Source of the DNA: Litorilituus sp.
Lineage (GTDB): Bacteria; Pseudomonadota; Gammaproteobacteria; Enterobacterales; Alteromonadaceae
NCBI GenBank assembly: GCA_030754235.1
Contig: JASMAS010000055.1
Coordinates: 1-59,593 of the forward strand
DNA: 59,593 nucleotides
Direction: 5' to 3'
Under the pieces are notes generated by a model. That model was given only the letters and a program-made list of their open reading frames with translations. It had not been told where the DNA came from and searched no databases. The stretch's first letter is position 1, and every line of letters begins with the position of its first letter. Both the position numbers and the translations under genes were made by a program. Of the stretch, positions 38,282 through 49,457 are shown piece after piece.

Positions 38282-38989
38282 TTATCGTTGATCATCAATT
38301 TGAACATCATCTGGAACGTCAAATCTAAAAAAATCTGCCTGAGGTTTTTGTTTATCATCAAATTTTTTTAGTGTTACATGACTCAATTGCCCTGTGGCAT
38401 CTAAAAATGAGAATTGACTTAATTGCCCACCGTTGACTTGGTTGTTGAAAATAAGCGTTAAACTTTTTATTTGGCTATGTTTATCTTTAGCGCTGATTGT
38501 ATACGATTCGCTATTGTGCTGAGCAGAATTTGAGTTTTTTGCAACATTGTATTGTTGCCATAAATTTTCATCTTTACTGGTGAGTAAAAGTATTGGTGTT
38601 CGTGCTATAGCTGCTGACAATGAATATATGCTAACCTGTTCTATCCAGGGATTGTAAAACCAAACATCTTCACCATCTGAAACAATAGATAGTTCATCTG
38701 GACTAAGTACCTGCCAATGAGCTAAATTAGGCTTACTGATAGCGAGTTTTCCAGTGCTTTGTTCAATAATATCTCCCGATTCATTGACAACTTGCTGTGT
38801 AAAGTCAGCACTAAAAAAATTGAGGTCGCTCAGTTTTTTCATCAACAATACTTTACTATCAGAAATCTGCTCTTGTTCAGGTAACTTACCTAGAGTTAAC
38901 TCATGTGTATGAGCGTTAACGTAACTTAGGTAGCTGTTAAACGTAAGTGTCGTAATAACAGCACTTAGTAAAAATTTTTTTTTCATCAT
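38282..38989 (-). CDS. lolA: Outer-membrane lipoprotein carrier protein
   Basis: This 235-residue periplasmic chaperone carries lipoproteins from LolCDE to LolB. A signal peptide (about 1-26) is followed by a LolA body with NFFSADFTQQVVNESGDIIEQ (ends NFFSADF and DIIEQ), LAHWQVLSPDEL and VWFYNPWIEQVSIY. It is somewhat longer than E. coli LolA (203). It lies 17 bases after ftsK. Confidence 0.95.
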   Translation of the reverse strand: MMKKKFLLSAVITTLTFNSYLSYVNAHTHELTLGKLPEQEQISDSKVLLMKKLSDLNFFSADFTQQVVNESGDIIEQSTGKLAISKPNLAHWQVLSPDELSIVSDGEDVWFYNPWIEQVSIYSLSAAIARTPILLLTSKDENLWQQYNVAKNSNSAQHNSESYTISAKDKHSQIKSLTLIFNNQVNGGQLSQFSFLDATGQLSHVTLKKFDDKQKPQADFFRFDVPDDVQIDDQR

Positions 38990-39006
38990 AAAATTAGATA
39001 ATATAG

Positions 39007-41520
39007 TTAGTCTTTAATAGGAGGTGGAGCTAATACTTCGCGGGCACCATTGTGACCAGCACTTGATACCACACCTTGAATTTCCATTTGCTCAACAATT
39101 CTTGCCGCACGGTTATAACCAATTCTAAACTGCCTTTGTACACTTGAAATAGAGACACGGCGCTTTTCGGTAACAAAGTTGACCGCTTCATCATATAAGG
39201 CATCTAGTTCTTCGTCACTACCTTCTGGTTGTTCCCCTGGTAATAGTGTGTCCTCGTCACCACTGCCAGTTAAAATTTCTTCAATATAGTTTGGTTCACC
39301 GCGCTGTTTCCAATCATTAACTACCGCATGTACTTCATGATCATCAATAAAAGCACCATGCACACGCGTTGGCACACCGGTACCTGGAGGCAAATAAAGC
39401 ATATCACCCATACCAAGTAATTGCTCTGCTCCTTGTTGATCGAGTATGGTACGAGAGTTTAAGCCAGAAGAAACCTGAAAAGCCATGCGTGTTGGAATAT
39501 TAGCTTTTATTAAACCGGTGATAACATCAACAGAAGGTCTTTGCGTTGCCAATATTAAGTGGATGCCTGCAGCTCTTGCTTTTTGGGCAATTCGAGCTAT
39601 TAACTCTTCCACTTTTTTACCAACAATCATCATCATATCGGCAAATTCATCGACAATAACAACAATGCTTGGCAGTTTATCTAATATAGGTGGTGTTTGA
39701 TCTAAACTATCACTGGGTTGCCATAGAGGGTCAATAATTGGATGACCTGCTTCAATAGCGGCAAGGATTTTTTTGTTATATCCTTTTAAATTTCTAACGC
39801 CTAACGCCGACATTAATTTATAACGTCTTTCCATTTCACCAACACACCAACGTAAAGCATTTGCGGCATCTTTCATGTCGGTGACCACTTCAGATAATAA
39901 ATGCGGGATACCTTCATAGACACTTAATTCAAGCATCTTAGGATCTATCATAATAAGACGTACGTCTTCTGGTGTTGATTTATAAAGTAGACTGATGATC
40001 ATGGTGTTAACACCGACCGATTTACCTGAACCAGTCGTACCTGCCACTAATAAATGTGGCATTTTAGCTAAATCAACAACAACAGGTTCTCCAGCTATAT
40101 CTTTACCAAGTACCATGGTTAATGCCGATGAAGAGTCTTCAAAGTCAGCACAAGAAATCACTTCACTTAAATAAACAACTTCCCTGTGTTTATTAGGTAA
40201 CTCTAAGCCAATAACAGACTTACCTGGAATCACTTCAACAACGCGCACACTAATTGCAGATAATGCTCTGGCTAAATCTTTAGACAAGGAAGTAATTTTA
40301 CTCACCTTCATGCCCGGCGCTAAATCTAATTCAAAACGTGTTATCACTGGCCCTGGATATACAGCAACAACTTGTGCCTGTACTTTAAAATCCAGTAATT
40401 TAGCTTCAACCAAACGACTAACTTGCTCAAGCTCTTCTTTATTAATTGGGTTTTGAGCTTTATCTGGTCTATCTAATAAGTCAATTGACGGCATACCCTC
40501 AAAATTATCTTTTTCATTGACCACTAAATTAACTTGACTATCATCACTGCTAGTTATTATTTCACTACTCATAAAATCATCAGAAGCAACATCATCAGCA
40601 ATGGTAATTTTTTCAACGTCGGCAAACGCCGCAGCAATTTCGGTATCACTGACATGTTCTTGCACATTACCTGCAATAGCACCTGACATGAGATCTTCAA
40701 TATCAACAAAAGGCTCTTTTACTTCATTTATGGCTTCTGACACAACAATCTTAGGCAATGCAATTTTCGCTTGTGGTTCTGGTTGTTCAATAAGTTCAAT
40801 AGGATCTAAAGACTCTGCCTGAGTTATATTTTTGGAGGAAGTAGAAGCAACCGTAAACTTATCTTTAATCGACTTGAGTGTGTACTGAACAAACACTGCA
40901 CAAGCAATGGTATTTCGGCCAATATTATCAATGAATTTCAACCAAGAAAAACCGGTTAATAAGACAAAGCCGGCACAGGTAAACATTAATAAAATAAGTG
41001 TTGAACCAACAAAAGAAAAATACGGCAACAAGGTTTTACTCACCACATCACCCAATATTCCCCCAGCAGAAAAATAAAACAAATCATCAAAATTCATACT
41101 CGCTAATGAAGTAATACCAAGGTAAAACATCAAAAAGCCTATGAGTTTTAAACCTAAGGTTAAATAATCTAACTGCATTAACTGGTGAAACTTCTGAAAT
41201 AATAACCACCCCATAATAGCCACGACAAAAGGTAAGGTATAAGCAAGAAAACCAAAAAAGTTTAACAGTAAATCTGAGAGGTACGCCCCTACAGCCCCAC
41301 CTAAATTTCTTACCGGCATTTGATAACCCGTTTGTGCCCATCCTGGATCGGCAGCATCAAAACTAAATAAAGCCAACATTAAAAACATGGCAAACACACT
41401 AAAAAACAGCAGGCCTGTTTCTAATAGCCGTTGTACACCACTTAATTGCTGTTTAGCAGGCTCATTTATAGCTGATTCATCAAGCTGTTGCTCAGTGTTT
41501 TTTAAAATTTCGGCTGACAA
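39007..41520 (-). CDS. ftsK: DNA translocase FtsK
   Basis: This 837-residue septal DNA pump (E. coli FtsK, 1329) has about four N-terminal membrane helices (30-200), a short acidic linker (200-340), and the motor with Walker [15 protein letters not shown] and Walker [15 protein letters not shown]. The C-terminal gamma winged helix ([26 protein letters not shown], ends RRVSISS and ARIVEQM) reads KOPS sites and activates XerCD at dif. The linker is far shorter than in E. coli, as in many marine relatives. It diverges in order only from lrp upstream. Confidence 0.97.
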   Translation of the reverse strand: MSAEILKNTEQQLDESAINEPAKQQLSGVQRLLETGLLFFSVFAMFLMLALFSFDAADPGWAQTGYQMPVRNLGGAVGAYLSDLLLNFFGFLAYTLPFVVAIMGWLLFQKFHQLMQLDYLTLGLKLIGFLMFYLGITSLASMNFDDLFYFSAGGILGDVVSKTLLPYFSFVGSTLILLMFTCAGFVLLTGFSWLKFIDNIGRNTIACAVFVQYTLKSIKDKFTVASTSSKNITQAESLDPIELIEQPEPQAKIALPKIVVSEAINEVKEPFVDIEDLMSGAIAGNVQEHVSDTEIAAAFADVEKITIADDVASDDFMSSEIITSSDDSQVNLVVNEKDNFEGMPSIDLLDRPDKAQNPINKEELEQVSRLVEAKLLDFKVQAQVVAVYPGPVITRFELDLAPGMKVSKITSLSKDLARALSAISVRVVEVIPGKSVIGLELPNKHREVVYLSEVISCADFEDSSSALTMVLGKDIAGEPVVVDLAKMPHLLVAGTTGSGKSVGVNTMIISLLYKSTPEDVRLIMIDPKMLELSVYEGIPHLLSEVVTDMKDAANALRWCVGEMERRYKLMSALGVRNLKGYNKKILAAIEAGHPIIDPLWQPSDSLDQTPPILDKLPSIVVIVDEFADMMMIVGKKVEELIARIAQKARAAGIHLILATQRPSVDVITGLIKANIPTRMAFQVSSGLNSRTILDQQGAEQLLGMGDMLYLPPGTGVPTRVHGAFIDDHEVHAVVNDWKQRGEPNYIEEILTGSGDEDTLLPGEQPEGSDEELDALYDEAVNFVTEKRRVSISSVQRQFRIGYNRAARIVEQMEIQGVVSSAGHNGAREVLAPPPIKD

Positions 41521-41569
41521 TTAAAGATACCATGGAATATTAAATGATTATAAAGACTAAAATAACAAA

Positions 41570-42052
41570 TTATCGCTTAATAGGTAACATATTAGTGGAT
41601 TTTATTTCATCCATAACCACATATGTTCGACTTTCACTCACAGCAGGCAGTCTCAGTAAGGTATCTCCTAGCAGTTGCCGATAGGCAAGCATGTCTTTTA
41701 CGCGTGTTTTTAATAAAAAGTCAAAATCCCCTGAGACTAAATGGCATTCTTGTATAACATCGAGCTCGTGAACGGCACTAGCAAAGTCATCAAAGACATC
41801 AGGGCTGGTTTTAGTTAACGTGATTTCAACTAATACTAATAAGGCAACGTCTAATTTTGCCGGATTTAAATTGGCTTGATAGCCAAGAATATAACCTTCT
41901 TTTTCAAGACGCTTCACCCGTTCTAAACAGGGAGTTGGGCTTAAACCTATCCTTTTAGATAATTCAACATTTGATAAGCGACCATTTTTTTGTAATTCAA
42001 CTAAAATATTTTTATCGATGCGATCAATTTTTTTATTATCGGATGAAATCAT
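41570..42052 (-). CDS. lrp: Leucine-responsive regulator Lrp
   Basis: This 160-residue Lrp/AsnC-family protein (E. coli Lrp, 164) has an N-terminal helix-turn-helix (RLSNVELSKRIGLSPTPCLERVKRLE, ends RLSNVELSKR and CLERVKRLE) and a C-terminal ligand domain with IQECHLVSGDFDFLLKTRV. It senses leucine or alanine and controls amino-acid metabolism. It is divergent from ald across a 172-base AT-rich gap and precedes ftsK, as in E. coli. Confidence 0.95.
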   Translation of the reverse strand: MISSDNKKIDRIDKNILVELQKNGRLSNVELSKRIGLSPTPCLERVKRLEKEGYILGYQANLNPAKLDVALLVLVEITLTKTSPDVFDDFASAVHELDVIQECHLVSGDFDFLLKTRVKDMLAYRQLLGDTLLRLPAVSESRTYVVMDEIKSTNMLPIKR

Positions 42053-42224
42053 CTTTTATATAACTCTGTCATTTAATCTATAATCAGCATTATATATTGC
42101 TAACCTGATAATTACGACAGGTTAATCTAACAAATTAGCATTATACTAGTTGCATCTAAAATAAAGCGATTTCATGTTAAGAAGCCGCAAAAAACTACAA
42201 TAAGTTAACTTAAGAGAATATATT
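42053..42224. promoter_or_regulatory. Divergent lrp/ald regulatory region
   Basis: This AT-rich 172-base gap is the expected place for Lrp binding. A TATACT -10-like box lies at 42142-42147, on the ald side, about 80 bases from the ald start. Lrp sites are too degenerate to mark by eye. Regulation of ald by Lrp is inferred from gene order. Confidence 0.45.
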
Positions 42225-43343
42225 ATGATTATTGGTGTACCTAAAGAAATTAAAAATCACGAATACCGCGTAGGCATGGTGCCAGCAAGTGTACGAGAAT
42301 TAATCGAGCACGGTCACAGTGTTGTAGTTGAAAAAAATGCGGGTATTGGCATTGGTTTTACTGATGAAGATTATATTAACGTTGGTGCCTCTATTTTAGC
42401 CCAAGCAAGTGATGTATTTGCACAGTCAGAAATGATTGTAAAAGTAAAGGAACCTCAAGCGGTTGAACGTGCTATGTTGCGTGAAGGGCAAGTACTCTTT
42501 ACTTATTTACACCTTGCTCCAGATCCAGCACAAACAAAAGATCTTGTGAATTCAAAAGCTATTTGTATTGCCTATGAAACCGTTACTGATGACTTAGGTG
42601 GTTTACCGCTATTAGCACCTATGTCAGAAGTTGCTGGTCGTATGTCAATTCAAGCAGGGGCACAGGCATTAGAAAAATCAAACGCGGGTTGTGGCATGTT
42701 ACTTGGTGGTGTTCCGGGTGTTGAGCCAGCAAAAGTAGTTGTTATTGGCGGTGGTATGGTCGGTAATAATGCGGCACAAATGGCAGTAGGTATGGGCGCT
42801 GATGTGGTTGTACTTGATAGAAACACACATGTTTTACGTAAATTAGATGCACAATTTGGTAATAAAATTAAAGCAATCTATTCTACTGCTGATGCATTAG
42901 AAAAGCATGTACTAGAAGCTGACTTAGTGATTGGTGGGGTATTAATTCCAGGTGCTGCAGCACCTAAACTTGTCACTAAAACACATATTAAAAATATGAA
43001 GCCAGGTTCTGCTATAGTAGATGTAGCTATTGACCAAGGCGGTTGTATTGAAACATCACATGCTACCACTCATGCTGAACCAACCTATATAGTTGATGAT
43101 GTAGTGCATTACTGTGTTGCTAACATGCCCGGTGCTGTACCACGCACTTCAACCTTTGCATTAAACAATGCAACCTTGCCTTATATCATTCAACTGGCGA
43201 ATAAAGGTTATAAACAAGCCTTAAATGACAACCAACACTTATTGAATGGCTTGAATGTTATCGACGGAAAAGTAACAGTAAAAGAAGTTGCAGAAAATTT
43301 AGGTTATGAATTTGTAGCACCAAATAATGCACTTAATGCTTAA
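42225..43343 (+). CDS. ald: Alanine dehydrogenase
   Basis: This 372-residue NAD-dependent enzyme interconverts alanine with pyruvate and ammonia. The start MIIGVPKEIKNHEYRVGMVP, the KVKEPQ motif and the NAD-binding VVIGGGMVGNNAAQMAVGMGA (G-x-G-x2-G type) are diagnostic. It faces lrp, its probable regulator, and ends at a strong terminator. Together with the symporter at 31434 it could support growth on alanine. Confidence 0.97.
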   Translation: MIIGVPKEIKNHEYRVGMVPASVRELIEHGHSVVVEKNAGIGIGFTDEDYINVGASILAQASDVFAQSEMIVKVKEPQAVERAMLREGQVLFTYLHLAPDPAQTKDLVNSKAICIAYETVTDDLGGLPLLAPMSEVAGRMSIQAGAQALEKSNAGCGMLLGGVPGVEPAKVVVIGGGMVGNNAAQMAVGMGADVVVLDRNTHVLRKLDAQFGNKIKAIYSTADALEKHVLEADLVIGGVLIPGAAAPKLVTKTHIKNMKPGSAIVDVAIDQGGCIETSHATTHAEPTYIVDDVVHYCVANMPGAVPRTSTFALNNATLPYIIQLANKGYKQALNDNQHLLNGLNVIDGKVTVKEVAENLGYEFVAPNNALNA

Positions 43344-43371
43344 TTAAAATCTCCAGTTATATTTAAATTTG

Positions 43372-43409
43372 AAAAAGAGTATGCCCTAAATGGTTATACT
43401 CTTTTTTTT
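43372..43409 (+). terminator. ald terminator
   Basis: AAAAAGAGTAT and ATACTCTTTTT form the stem around a loop containing GCCCTAAATGG. A run of T residues follows (43402-43409). It lies about 30 bases after the ald stop. Confidence 0.9.
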
Positions 43410-43483
43410 ATTCCAAATTATAAGTTAATTATTTTTATCACTATACAGTCTTGATATAACCCCTTATCATCCCAATTAATTAA

Positions 43484-44464
<981 letters not shown>

Positions 44465-44485
44465 CGTAAAATAAAGCAGGCTAAA

Positions 44486-45202
44486 ATGCTATATCAACTT
44501 AGTGCGAGTAGTTTAGCCTTTCCACCACTACATTGCGCTTTAGATGAACCCAATGGCCTTTTAGCCATTGGAGGAGATTTATCTGCTGCACGGTTAATTA
44601 GCGCCTATCAGCAAGGGATTTTTCCGTGGTTTAGCGATGATGAACCACTCATGTGGTGGTCACCTAATCCACGAGCGATCATTAAACTTACTGAGTTACG
44701 TATTAATCGCTCCCTTAGAAAAGCAGTCAACAAGTCTCCATATACCATCACATTAAATACTGATTTTAATAGAGTAATTCAATTTTGTGCTAACGCCCCT
44801 TTTCGTACAGAGGCCACATGGATTGTTCCTAAAATGCAAGCAGCCTATGTGCACTTACATCAGTTAGGTTATGCCCACTCCATTGAAGTATGGCAACAAG
44901 AAAGTGGTAATAATGTACTTGTTGGCGGTTTATATGGGGTGGCTATTAATGGTTTTTTCTCAGGTGAGTCTATGTTCTATAAAGCAGGTAATGCTTCAAA
45001 GTTTGCCCTGTTAGCGCTTGCAAAACTGCTATCAACAATTAAAGTTAATTTTATTGACTGTCAATTGCTTAACCCTTTTTTAAAAGAGATGGGGGCAAGT
45101 GAAATATCACGTACTGATTTTATCAACCACAAAGAAACTGCTATAAATAAGATAGTGCCAGAAAATTTCTGGAAAGCCCGTGAATTGTTGATCAACGACT
45201 AA
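44486..45202 (+). CDS. aat: Leucyl/phenylalanyl-tRNA-protein transferase
   Basis: This 238-residue enzyme (E. coli Aat, 234) adds Leu or Phe to proteins starting with Lys or Arg, marking them for ClpAPS. Motifs are [25 protein letters not shown] (ends [10 protein letters not shown] and YQQGIFPW), [10 protein letters not shown] and [15 protein letters not shown]. It lies 21 bases after trxB and 10 bases before bpt, in one operon. Confidence 0.97.
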   Translation: MLYQLSASSLAFPPLHCALDEPNGLLAIGGDLSAARLISAYQQGIFPWFSDDEPLMWWSPNPRAIIKLTELRINRSLRKAVNKSPYTITLNTDFNRVIQFCANAPFRTEATWIVPKMQAAYVHLHQLGYAHSIEVWQQESGNNVLVGGLYGVAINGFFSGESMFYKAGNASKFALLALAKLLSTIKVNFIDCQLLNPFLKEMGASEISRTDFINHKETAINKIVPENFWKARELLIND

Positions 45203-45212
45203 TGCACATAGT

Positions 45213-45962
45213 ATGAACGATAACAACTTTAAAATTGGTATCACAGAAACCTTCCCTTGTAGTTATCTACCCAATGAGCAGGAACGGCTGCTTATTGCTC
45301 TAGATGAACGTTTGCAAAATAATACAAGCTATAGTTTGTTAATGTCTGAGGGGTTTCGTCGCAGCGGTGAGCAAAGTTATCGTCCCTATTGCCTTGAGTG
45401 TCATGCGTGTAAATCAATTCGTGTAGTGATCAATCGCTTTAAAGCAAGCAAAAGCCAGAAGAAATCATTAAAAAGAAATGCTCACTTAGTTTTAAAACGC
45501 TCTAATGAACTCAAAGCGTGTTATTTTCCATTATATGAAAAGTATATAAACACCTGTCACCGAGAAGGCAGTATGTACCCTGCCAACATTGACCAATTCC
45601 AGAGCTTTTTATCGTCTAAGTTAACAGAGCAAATTTTTATTGAAACATGGCACGAAGTTGAAGGAGAGCAACAGCTAATTTGTGTTTCTGTAATCGATGT
45701 CTTAATCAATGCTTTATCAGCCGTCTATACTTTTTATCACCCTAACTTTAAAGCATATGGCTTAGGGGTATTTTCAATATTAACTCAAGTTAACCTTTGC
45801 AAAGAGCTTGGCTTTCCTTACCTTTACCTCGGATATCAAATAGATGACTGTAAGAAAATGAATTATAAAAATCGTTACTTCCCCTATCAACAATTTATCA
45901 ATGGTAAATGGAAGTTGGTAGAAAAGACGATTAAAAGCGAAAACCATCAGCAAAAAAAATAA
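45213..45962 (+). CDS. bpt: Leucyltransferase Bpt (arginyltransferase-like)
   Basis: This 249-residue enzyme transfers Leu to N-terminal Asp or Glu in the bacterial N-degron pathway. The conserved Cys motif [17 protein letters not shown] and the C-terminal [20 protein letters not shown] are typical of the ATE1-related Bpt family. It sits next to aat, so the two branches of the N-degron pathway are adjacent. Confidence 0.95.
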   Translation: MNDNNFKIGITETFPCSYLPNEQERLLIALDERLQNNTSYSLLMSEGFRRSGEQSYRPYCLECHACKSIRVVINRFKASKSQKKSLKRNAHLVLKRSNELKACYFPLYEKYINTCHREGSMYPANIDQFQSFLSSKLTEQIFIETWHEVEGEQQLICVSVIDVLINALSAVYTFYHPNFKAYGLGVFSILTQVNLCKELGFPYLYLGYQIDDCKKMNYKNRYFPYQQFINGKWKLVEKTIKSENHQQKK

Positions 45963-46110
45963 ATATGGCGAAGAATAATAAATAAACAGGCGCAAAGCTT
46001 TACTTTGGCCGTGCAATTAGGCATCATTCGCGCAGCTTTTTTTATCCGCTACAAAATCTGTCAAGTATTAAGAATTTTTTAGCTTTATTGCAAAACATAT
46101 AGAGGTTTAG

Positions 46111-46335
<225 letters not shown>

Positions 46336-46407
46336 TTTTCTACGCAAGTATTATTTGCATAAATCTAAGTATAATTGATTGAATTAATTATTTTAGTTGT
46401 AGAAGAG

Positions 46408-46444
46408 AAAACCAGCTATCTTTTTTAAAAGCGCTGGTTTTTTT
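46408..46444 (+). terminator. infA terminator
   Basis: AAACCAGC and GCTGGTTT pair around a loop containing a run of T and A. Seven T residues follow. It lies about 75 bases after infA and before the convergent VOC gene. Confidence 0.9.
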
Positions 46445-46476
46445 ATGGCCGTTATTTAATGCTAATTTTCTTAAAA

Positions 46477-46860
46477 TTATTCAGCCATAGCCAAATTAAA
46501 AGCATTGAGTTTATTACCGTCAAGATCTCTAAAGTAGCCTGCATAAAACCCAGACATTTCACTTCGCAGACCTGGCTCACCTTCACAAGTTGCCCCAAGA
46601 GCTATTGCTTTTTCATAAAAAGCATCAACCTTGTGTGTTGAATCCAGCATTATGGCAACCATAGTACCATTACCTACAGTGGAAGGCATGCCATCAAAAG
46701 GAGTAGTTACTGAAATACCCGGCTTATCTGGCGCGGTTGTCCAAGCGACAAACTGTTCCGTTTCTAAAAAACGTGCTGCGCCAATGGTGCTAAATAACGC
46801 ATCATAAAAAGCCACGGCTCTTGTTAAGTTGTTTGTGCCTAAAGTAACATAACCTATCAT
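46477..46860 (-). CDS. VOC-family (glyoxalase-fold) protein
   Basis: This 127-residue protein has the vicinal-oxygen-chelate fold with GYVTLGTNNLTRAVAFYDALF at the start (ends GYVTLGTN and FYDALF) and YAGYFRDLDGNKLNAFNL at the end. Such proteins include lactoylglutathione lyase-like and resistance proteins, but the substrate here is unknown. It is a single gene, convergent with infA. Confidence 0.88.
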   Translation of the reverse strand: MIGYVTLGTNNLTRAVAFYDALFSTIGAARFLETEQFVAWTTAPDKPGISVTTPFDGMPSTVGNGTMVAIMLDSTHKVDAFYEKAIALGATCEGEPGLRSEMSGFYAGYFRDLDGNKLNAFNLAMAE

Positions 46861-46919
46861 TGTAAATTCCTTCTATTGGTTGGTCATAAATTGCAGATAT
46901 TCAGTGAATAACGGTAAAA

Positions 46920-47429
46920 TCAAGCATACGATGCTAACAAACTTTTATCAAATTGTTCGACACTTAAGACTATATTCTTACTGTTTATTGTTTTATTGAC
47001 TTCGTTTAGGTCTTTTTCAACCTTAGCTATTGTCAGCGTATTATCATCAAGCAGATAAACTAACTTTAAACTCTGATAATAAAAGAGCAAAATGATCAGC
47101 GCACTTTCCTTACCCTCTTTCGCTGATCTTTGAATATTCACAAGTTTTCTAAAAATTTTATTTTGCAGTTGTTTCAAACGCCACACATAGTATATTTCTT
47201 TAAAAAATTCGTGTTCTTTTATGCTGTGTAAGATTGCCGCACAAGCAAGTAACGCTAGAAAAACGCCTAATAAATTGTATTTAAAATTGCTCACGCCTTC
47301 TTGAGCAAAATTCAAAATAAAAAGTTGTGCAAAAGCCAGTGCTAAAATCGTTAATGTAACGATAAAGCTGGCGATTACTATGTTTAAACGTTTTCGATAA
47401 AGTGTTTTATCAATATTGATTAATTGCAT
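46920..47429 (-). CDS. Membrane protein resembling DUF3087
   Basis: This 169-residue protein begins MQLINIDKTLYRKRLNIVI and has two membrane helices (about 18-42 and 49-67) followed by a long cytoplasmic helical part ending with KSLLASYA. The start motif and layout resemble the DUF3087 family of marine gammaproteobacteria. Function unknown. It lies downstream of recD by 37 bases on the same strand and may be the last gene of that transcript. Confidence 0.65.
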   Translation of the reverse strand: MQLINIDKTLYRKRLNIVIASFIVTLTILALAFAQLFILNFAQEGVSNFKYNLLGVFLALLACAAILHSIKEHEFFKEIYYVWRLKQLQNKIFRKLVNIQRSAKEGKESALIILLFYYQSLKLVYLLDDNTLTIAKVEKDLNEVNKTINSKNIVLSVEQFDKSLLASYA

Positions 47430-47465
47430 TGATGAAGTTCCAATAAATATCTAATTAGTAAGGGC

Positions 47466-49457
47466 TTATATCAGTTTCAAACCTGAATAGCGCTTTACTG
47501 CCTTAGTAACACCTTGCTGCCAAGCATATTGATTGGTCGAAACCGTTAAAAGCTCTTTAGCACGAGTAATGGCAGTATACAGTAATTCACGACTCAATAA
47601 CGGACTATCGCCTTTAGGTAAAACCATGGCTACATGATCAAATTCACTACCTTGTGTTTTATGTATGGTCATGGCATAAACAGGTTCAAATTTAGGTAAA
47701 CGCGATGGCAAAAAACTCTTATAGTCAGCCATAGCATGCTTATCTTGACATTGAACTCCAACTTTTGACGCGTTTTTTAGGGAAACACCTTGTTCAAAAA
47801 ACGCCATTAATTGATTACATTGGTGTTGATCGCTTGTTGATTTTACAGACCAAAGTAAGCCAATATCACCATTAAACAACCCCAAACGATAATCATTTTC
47901 ACTGATCATTATCGGCATACCATGGTAGTGCTTTCCCGACGAACTCAATGCATTGCTATTAAAGAGTGCTTGAATCCATTGATTTATAGCTATTACACCA
48001 TACTCACCTTGACGAGTGACACATAAAACGCGAAATTTTGCTAATAATTCAAACGCTTGCTCAAGGCTATTACAGGCTGAAATGCCTTGGTAATACTGTT
48101 TCACTAAGGGGGTTAACCAGCTTTTGAGCTCGCCTTTCTCTAAAGATAATTGGCTATGGTTACCGACTAAATTATCTTTCTTTTGGGAAAGTAACAGCCA
48201 GCTTTGTTCAACATTTCCTTGTATAACACTGCTTGCGAGTTTACCTATTCCCCCTTGACCATCGAAACGCCGACTTTTGATCAAAAAGCTTAAATGATCA
48301 CAGCGATGTTCTTCAACATGAGTAAAGCTGTTAATTAATTGAGTTTCATTGACCTGGCATGCTTGAACAAGATATTGATAATTACTTTTGCTATACCCTC
48401 TATGTGGGCTAGGAGCAATATCTGCTAACACACTACCAACTGCGACCGAAGGCAATTGGTCTGCATCGCCCAAAAGAATAACTTTTGTTGTCGGCTTAAG
48501 GGCCCTGAAAATTCGAGCCATCATTGGTAAGTCGACCATGGAAACTTCATCAACCAGTAATACGTCATAATGAAGTAGGTTCGCTTGATTGTGACGAAAA
48601 TTTGGACTGTTAGGAATTACCCCTAATAAGCGATGGATGGTTTGTGCATTGGTTGGAATATCTGCCAAGACTTCTTCATCAATAATACCGGCAAAACCAG
48701 CAATAGTATTAGTAATTGATTCGGTTAATCGCTGTGCTGCTTTACCGGTTGGCGCTACTAACGCGATTGATAACTTGTCAGCGTGTTGCTCTTTTTTAGC
48801 GAGCATAATTAATGCGGCTAAAAGCTTTGTTACTGTATACGTTTTTCCTGTACCTGGACCGCCAGCAATCACACTAAAATTTTTATTCATGGCATTAGCT
48901 ACCGCTAACTGTTGCCAATCTATTTCTTGATGTAACTTAGCCTGCTGTGGAAATAAAACGTTCATACAATCAACAATATTCCGCATTAAAGCAGGTGCTA
49001 CAGCGGTAAGCCGTGCATTTATCGAACGCGCTAATTCAGTTTCAAATAGATAATAACGCCGCATATAAAGCTTGTTATGCTCAAAAACTAATATTGCTTG
49101 GTCATTAACGTCGATAGCCAAAAGAGAAAGTAATTGCTGTACACTAGCAAAGTTGGAAAAATAAAAGCCTGAATGTGTGGCTTGACCATTCTCGTCTCGT
49201 GCACTCCCCCAACACTGCTCTGCGATAGCATGAACAGGCAAGCAACTGTGTCCGGCTCGAACATGGGCACTTAATACCATAAACAGGTAAAATAGTTGTG
49301 TTTGTTGCTCATCATTAAGTTGCTCCACTATAAGGGGGGTAACTAAGGCTGAGATGATTTCTTTTGCAAAGAAATAATCTATGGCTTCAATACCACTCAG
49401 GTGCTGCTGTACCTCGAGAAAAGAGCATGGCAATGTCAGTGAGTTTTTTAATATCAT
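47466..49457 (-). CDS. recD: Exodeoxyribonuclease V subunit alpha (RecD)
   Basis: This 663-residue superfamily-1B helicase (E. coli RecD, 608) is the fast 5'-3' motor of RecBCD. Walker A is IAGGPGTGKTYTVTKL, Walker B VLLVDEVSMVDL and motif VI LLYTAITRAKELLTV. Its ATG overlaps the recB stop by one base (TAATG), which indicates translational coupling. Confidence 0.97.
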   Translation of the reverse strand: MILKNSLTLPCSFLEVQQHLSGIEAIDYFFAKEIISALVTPLIVEQLNDEQQTQLFYLFMVLSAHVRAGHSCLPVHAIAEQCWGSARDENGQATHSGFYFSNFASVQQLLSLLAIDVNDQAILVFEHNKLYMRRYYLFETELARSINARLTAVAPALMRNIVDCMNVLFPQQAKLHQEIDWQQLAVANAMNKNFSVIAGGPGTGKTYTVTKLLAALIMLAKKEQHADKLSIALVAPTGKAAQRLTESITNTIAGFAGIIDEEVLADIPTNAQTIHRLLGVIPNSPNFRHNQANLLHYDVLLVDEVSMVDLPMMARIFRALKPTTKVILLGDADQLPSVAVGSVLADIAPSPHRGYSKSNYQYLVQACQVNETQLINSFTHVEEHRCDHLSFLIKSRRFDGQGGIGKLASSVIQGNVEQSWLLLSQKKDNLVGNHSQLSLEKGELKSWLTPLVKQYYQGISACNSLEQAFELLAKFRVLCVTRQGEYGVIAINQWIQALFNSNALSSSGKHYHGMPIMISENDYRLGLFNGDIGLLWSVKSTSDQHQCNQLMAFFEQGVSLKNASKVGVQCQDKHAMADYKSFLPSRLPKFEPVYAMTIHKTQGSEFDHVAMVLPKGDSPLLSRELLYTAITRAKELLTVSTNQYAWQQGVTKAVKRYSGLKLI